The position numbers and the translations under genes are program-made. Of a stretch of DNA of 42,826 nt, positions 39,097-42,826 are shown piece by piece. The notes under the pieces were generated by a model. The model saw only the letters and a program-made list of their open reading frames with translations, was not told the origin of the DNA and made no database searches. The stretch's first letter is position 1. Each line of letters starts with the position of its first letter. The stretch spans positions 1-42,826 of the forward strand of contig JAFLCE010000028.1 of assembly GCA_017303655.1 (NCBI GenBank). Direction: 5' to 3'. Source of the stretch: Anaerolineae bacterium (GTDB taxonomy: Bacteria; Chloroflexota; Anaerolineae; Anaerolineales; Villigracilaceae).

Positions 39097-40359
39097 ATGG
39101 TAACAAACAACTACAACGACGAGCTCGACCCGATCTCCTTTTGGATTCTTTTACTACTATCTGGTGGTCAGCAATTCACGTTTCATGACCTTGTACGTAT
39201 TATGAATCGTTCGAATGAAAGTGTCTGGGAGTCACTGCAAATTCTACAATCCCGGCATTATGCAAAAAATGCGCACGCCAAATTTATGATCGATTATGCC
39301 GGGGTGGAATACCTCAACAAACGAGGCATCCTTGCCGGTGAAGCAGAAGAGGAACCGAAAGCCAAGGATTTCAAACGCGGCTTCAAACCGCCCTTTTTCT
39401 TTTCCAGTTGGGCAGATATGTTCATCTGGCTTGGGGTGCCATTTGCGCTGACCCTGGCAGCAGTGGTCTTTTCTGGAAATGTAACAGAAGGATACAATTT
39501 CATCTCTACCGATAAGATCATCTCTCAGGTACTGATTTGGGTAGTATATACCCTTCTTTTGGGGCTTTATATCTGGCGTTCGTATCACCACATTTTGGAA
39601 TATGAACGCATCGTGGTTTTCTTCGGCGGGAAGGCTATCGCCAAAAAAGGACCGGGGCGCATTTTACTGCTGCCCATTTTTCATAACCCCAAGCGAGTGG
39701 AGTTACGTGAACGCTCGCAAGTGATCACCAAAGAGCCCTGCCTCACACGCGACAACATGCTCGTCAACACCGGGTTCTACATCGCCTGGGAAATCACAGA
39801 CCCGATACTCAGCCTGACCAAAGTCTCCAAAGTGGACGACTCAATGTCTCTACTTTCGGCTGCCGTCCTACGCGCCACTATCGCTGAGTTCATTTTGGAT
39901 GAAGCTTTAGAAAGACGCCGGGCATTAAATACGCTCATTCAAACCCGCATTCAACACAAGGCGGAAGATTGGGGTGTGCAGGTCAATACCACCGAAATCC
40001 GCGAGCTCGAACCGCCTAATGGAGTCTTAAGGCAGATCGAGAACAGATTCAATGCCACACTAGAAAGAGATACCGAGATTGAAAGATCAAACGCGAAAGT
40101 CCGATCTCTGCGAGATTTTCTGACTATCGGTGAAGGCATGGCAAGGAATCCCATCGCCCTTAATTTAAAATATCTTGACACTCTCGAGAAAATCGGTGAG
40201 GGTGCTTCCACCAAGTACATTATCCCAATGGAATTGTTCAACATACTACAGGAAGCCCTACACGCAATAGGAAGCGGCAACACGCCCGGGAATGGCAATG
40301 CCCCCAGAAACGAAAACAACCCACCCGAGCAATTACCACCCGGTGGGCCTGTTCAATAA
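39097..40359 (+). CDS. SPFH/Band 7 protein with N-terminal winged-helix domain
   Basis: 420 residues. The N-terminus (about 1-80) looks like a winged helix (ISFWILLLLSGGQQFTFHDLVRIMNRSNESVWESLQILQSRHYAK, then IDYAGVEYLNKRG). Two membrane segments follow (about 108-128 and 142-162). The rest is Band 7: GPGRILLLPIFHNPKRVELRERSQVITKEPCLTRDNMLVNTGFYIAWEITDP, then a long helical stretch (DEALERRRALNTLIQTRIQHKAEDWGVQV) as in stomatins and prohibitins. The tail is Pro/Asn/Gly-rich. SPFH proteins build membrane microdomains. A DNA-binding-like domain fused before the membrane helices is unusual and could be a membrane-tethered regulator or protein-protein module. Confidence 0.88.
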   Translation: MVTNNYNDELDPISFWILLLLSGGQQFTFHDLVRIMNRSNESVWESLQILQSRHYAKNAHAKFMIDYAGVEYLNKRGILAGEAEEEPKAKDFKRGFKPPFFFSSWADMFIWLGVPFALTLAAVVFSGNVTEGYNFISTDKIISQVLIWVVYTLLLGLYIWRSYHHILEYERIVVFFGGKAIAKKGPGRILLLPIFHNPKRVELRERSQVITKEPCLTRDNMLVNTGFYIAWEITDPILSLTKVSKVDDSMSLLSAAVLRATIAEFILDEALERRRALNTLIQTRIQHKAEDWGVQVNTTEIRELEPPNGVLRQIENRFNATLERDTEIERSNAKVRSLRDFLTIGEGMARNPIALNLKYLDTLEKIGEGASTKYIIPMELFNILQEALHAIGSGNTPGNGNAPRNENNPPEQLPPGGPVQ

Positions 40360-40386
40360 TAAAAACTATCTAATTGTTCTATAAAA

Positions 40387-40614
40387 TTATCTGGATGTGC
40401 TTCTAAGTCTTTGGATATCTTCCGGGGCGAGGAAGCTTTCTGGGTTTACACCTACTGCCAATGCCACGCTGGAAAGCGCAGCCGCAAAACCAACTCGATA
40501 CTCATTGTCCGTACGTTGCGAACCATTTGCAGCGGATGCAAAATAGATGCTCATCAAAGTTCTGGCTATATCATCACGAAACCAGGGCTTTATATCAGTG
40601 ACATTATTATTCAT
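40387..40614 (-). CDS. small conserved hypothetical protein
   Basis: 75 residues (start MNNNVTDIKPWFRDD). ATG at 40614 has AAGGAG 9 bases upstream and is preferred over the earlier in-frame start. Sequence features: IARTLMSIYFASAANGS, then YRVGFAAALSSVALAVGVNPESF and a helix at the end; no membrane segment is certain. It lies between two SPFH genes but on the other strand. Function unknown. Confidence 0.6.
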   Translation of the reverse strand: MNNNVTDIKPWFRDDIARTLMSIYFASAANGSQRTDNEYRVGFAAALSSVALAVGVNPESFLAPEDIQRLRSTSR

Positions 40615-40730
40615 TTTCTTTCTACTCCTTGGCGTTCCAAAATACAGATTTATTTTATTATAGAACAAAAATTCGATAATTTCGTTACGGTAAGATATTC
40701 GTATTCTACCGCTCTATTTTGCGACAATCC

Positions 40731-40770
40731 TTTGCAGGCTATTTGCAGACCCCTTGCAAGCTCTTTGCAG
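40731..40770 (+). promoter_or_regulatory. array of four 11-bp-phased TTTGCAG direct repeats
   Basis: TTTGCAG at 40731 and 40742, CTTGCAA at 40753, TTTGCAG at 40764: exactly 11 bases apart, the spacing of PhoB/OmpR-family binding half-sites (7 plus 4). It lies about 70 bases before the SPFH gene at 40841 and about 115 bases upstream of the divergent small gene. Confidence 0.62.
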
Positions 40771-40840
40771 CCAAACTGGGACAGATTGAAACGATTTTAA
40801 CTGCCCGATTCTTCATTTTTTGATTTAGAATCAAGCGATA

Positions 40841-42307
40841 ATGAGACAAGCTTTTAGCGGAATCGGCTCGTTCCTGCAAACACCTTCCGGCGTTATTTTA
40901 TCGGTATCGGCTGTCTGGCATGCTATCCTTTGGGTGGTTGGAGTCGAATTTTCTTACCTGTATATTGGAATAGCCGTCATTGTGCTTATTTTTGACTTTG
41001 TGGTCGCCAACCTGCTCCTCGACCGGCTGATCTATTTCTATTCTCAATTCGTTCTCCCCGTGCAAACTGCCAAGGACCGGCAGGAAATCCATTCGCGGGT
41101 CAGCGGGTTCACCGGCAACCGTGGACCGACTCTCTTCGTTAAGAACGGGCGGGTGATCAAACATGAAGGGGAAACAGAAAAGCGCGGTCCTGGTGTGATC
41201 GTGCTGGATACTGCCAGCGCGGTAGTCATGCAAACAGATACGCAGATCATCGGCGCCGCCGGGCCAGGCATCCGCTTTACAAAGGGACGGGAATACATCA
41301 CCGGCGAGATCGGTATCGACTTGCGCGCCCAATGGCAGTTTATTGGTCCGCTAACGAGTGATCAGCCTTTCCTCAAACCGGCACCGAACTCAGACCCCAA
41401 GAAATATAACGACCAACAAGCTCAAGCCCGCCGCCAACAAACGGCAGGGCAAACGCGCGATGGCTTTGAGATCTCCCCTACCATCAGCATCAAGTTCCGT
41501 ATCAAGCGCCCCGAGACTTTTACCGAGTTTGAAAACGGCATACCGAAAAATAGATATAGCTCCACCTCTGAAAGCGGAGTCACCTCGCAATATGGGTATA
41601 ACGCCACTGCCGTGTTTAACGCGATCTCACGTGAAGTGATGGAGCTGGGCACTGCCGATAATAAACGCACTCGCATGGAATGGAACAAACTGCCTGCTCA
41701 TTTGGTCGTCAATCTTTGGCGCGAATATGTCCGCAAGTTTAAGTTGGAAGAATTATTTAAAGCCGAAGGTTTCAGCGGGCTGCAAACTATTGAAGACATG
41801 ATAAACAAACGTGTCAAACGTCCGCTCGTGGTTGCGATGGATGATATCGGCCTGCCCACCGGCGAGGCGCTGCCCAGCCTTGAGCATCGTCAACTGGAAG
41901 AACGTGGGCTAGAGATCATGGACGTCCGCATTCATAACGTGATCTTCGACCCTACCATTGAAGAACAAACCATCCAGAACTGGAGCGCGGAGTGGTCCAA
42001 GATCGCGAAACGCGAAGAAGATTTATTGAACGAACGCGAGAAATTGATCGAGACCGGCGCTCACAATGATGCGGTCAAACAGTTTGCGCGGCTCGCCTCA
42101 CAAAAATTTGATAACCCGATTGCAGCGGAAGCCGATATTTTTTCCACCCTGCAAGCTTTGATCGAACCCGTTCGGGAAGCCATCCTCATTGAAAGCCGTG
42201 CCAACAACCAGATGGAAGCCGAGATCAAAAAACTGGACGAAGTCTGGAAGTGGTTGCTCGTCCATAAATTGGATTCCTCCATGCGCCGCGACGAGGATCG
42301 CCAATGA
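40841..42307 (+). CDS. SPFH/Band 7-like membrane protein
   Basis: 488 residues. Two membrane segments near the N-terminus (about 15-60) are followed by a domain with GPTLFVKNGRVIKHEGETEKRGPGVIVLDTASAVVMQTD, IIGAAGPGIRFTKGREYITGEIGIDLRAQW and ISPTISIKFRIKRPETFTEF, which reads like a divergent Band 7 core. The C-terminal half is long, helical and charged. The ATG has no clear Shine-Dalgarno but a TTGATT/AATCAA hairpin (40820-40834) lies directly before it. It is coupled by ATGA to the next gene. The phased TTTGCAG repeats upstream may control it. Confidence 0.82.
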   Translation: MRQAFSGIGSFLQTPSGVILSVSAVWHAILWVVGVEFSYLYIGIAVIVLIFDFVVANLLLDRLIYFYSQFVLPVQTAKDRQEIHSRVSGFTGNRGPTLFVKNGRVIKHEGETEKRGPGVIVLDTASAVVMQTDTQIIGAAGPGIRFTKGREYITGEIGIDLRAQWQFIGPLTSDQPFLKPAPNSDPKKYNDQQAQARRQQTAGQTRDGFEISPTISIKFRIKRPETFTEFENGIPKNRYSSTSESGVTSQYGYNATAVFNAISREVMELGTADNKRTRMEWNKLPAHLVVNLWREYVRKFKLEELFKAEGFSGLQTIEDMINKRVKRPLVVAMDDIGLPTGEALPSLEHRQLEERGLEIMDVRIHNVIFDPTIEEQTIQNWSAEWSKIAKREEDLLNEREKLIETGAHNDAVKQFARLASQKFDNPIAAEADIFSTLQALIEPVREAILIESRANNQMEAEIKKLDEVWKWLLVHKLDSSMRRDEDRQ

Positions 42308-42826
42308 AGCGTTCTAATTTCCAGCGTGACACCTTCCTCAAAGAACTCTTCGAACTGGATGATGACAGCGTCGAGTTCCGCAACACCTGGCGCGGGCGTG
42401 CCAATCTATTCGTATGGGCTGCCCTCAGCGGCATTACCTTGTTGCTTTTTATTTTCCTTGCCAAAGACAACCTCGGTCGTATTTCCATTCTGGGGTTGAG
42501 CGCCATAAAATATATACCTTTGATCATCGTCGTCTATATAGTGGCGAAAGCAAGAGCCGCCGCCTACCTAGCAGATGTGTTCGAGATCGAGGATGAAACC
42601 ATCGCCTCCGACTTTATCGAAGAAATCGCCTTCAGTGATGGTTCAGAAAAGATCACCATCAACCAAGGCAAGATCTCAGAAAAAGATGAGGAATCTTCGC
42701 TCATCCGCATTGGTGGACCTGGCTACATCCAAGTCAATCTCGACAGTGTGGCGTTGCTCGAACGGGTTGACGGAACGCCCGAGATCATTTCTCCGCGTGG
42801 TGAACCGTGGAAAATGGGCAGGTTCG
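42304..42826 (+). CDS. membrane protein of the SPFH cluster, partial at window end
   Basis: Open reading frame running off the window end (174 codons seen). It starts with an ATGA overlap at the stop of the SPFH gene. Two hydrophobic segments (about 34-52 and 60-80) are followed by FEIEDETIASDFIEEIAFSDGSEKI and GGPGYIQVNLDSVALLERVDGTPEIISPRG, which parallels the GPxxxxVxxxSVALLxxxxGxxxI pattern of the preceding gene. It is therefore probably a third, related SPFH-type subunit. The C-terminus is not visible. Confidence 0.75.
   Translation, partial: MKRSNFQRDTFLKELFELDDDSVEFRNTWRGRANLFVWAALSGITLLLFIFLAKDNLGRISILGLSAIKYIPLIIVVYIVAKARAAAYLADVFEIEDETIASDFIEEIAFSDGSEKITINQGKISEKDEESSLIRIGGPGYIQVNLDSVALLERVDGTPEIISPRGEPWKMGRF

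Overview
The window looks like a chromosome segment of an Anaerolineae-like Chloroflexota bacterium, with moderate confidence. The reasons are a BMP-type nucleoside ABC transporter beside purine catabolism genes, GT-C type membrane enzymes, an Rv2061-type F420-linked PPOX protein, a four-helix-bundle gene in a repeat cassette, SPFH genes, a stand-alone RRM protein and roughly balanced base composition. A P450, a carotenoid oxygenase, a SCO-cytochrome c fusion and photolyase point to a cell that meets oxygen and light. No rRNA, tRNA, CRISPR array, transposase or phage gene was seen.

Region 1 (39-6361, plus strand) is a compact operon with repeated 4-base ATGA overlaps: photolyase, an unknown multi-pass membrane protein, a DUF3267-type HExxH membrane protein, an alpha/beta hydrolase, a cytochrome P450, a fused CrtYc-CrtYd lycopene cyclase and a PPOX/F420 protein. 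The likely theme is photoprotection: beta-cyclic, probably hydroxylated carotenoids plus DNA repair. A shared hairpin terminator separates it from a convergent MATE transporter. Next come threonine synthase, an AI-2E family permease and a GT2 glycosyltransferase, translationally coupled on the minus strand.

Region 2 (11288-28795, minus strand) appears to be a purine or nucleoside catabolic locus. It holds a BMP/ABC nucleoside importer, carbamate kinase, a YgeW-like carbamoyltransferase, a YgeY-like M20 hydrolase, adenine deaminase, an 8-oxoguanine-deaminase-like amidohydrolase and a GntR/UTRA regulator. Two similar inverted repeats of GntR type lie at the promoters of the importer and of the deaminase, so one regulator may control uptake and breakdown. 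Several genes of uncertain role are interspersed: two membrane proteins, a P-loop kinase, a histidine phosphatase and the four-helix-bundle cassette with its 8-bp tandem repeat.

Region 3 (28796-32128) is accessory-looking. A strong promoter drives about 200 nt of structured non-coding sequence and then an unrecognised 497-residue protein whose C-terminus resembles bacterial conflict-system proteins. A lone gene with possible acetoacetate-decarboxylase-like features follows.

Region 4 (32129-36113, plus strand) groups a SnoaL/NTF2-like protein, a retinol-dehydrogenase-like SDR, a four-histidine carotenoid oxygenase and a conserved hypothetical protein, plausibly for apocarotenoid or retinoid metabolism. 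Region 5 (36114-38985) holds the SCO-cytochrome c fusion with its ribosome site inside a hairpin, an RRM protein behind a hairpin-rich leader, a small membrane protein and a PHP phosphoesterase. Region 6 (39097 to the end) has two SPFH/Band 7-like genes and a partial third membrane gene, with an array of four 11-bp-phased direct repeats upstream of the second SPFH gene.
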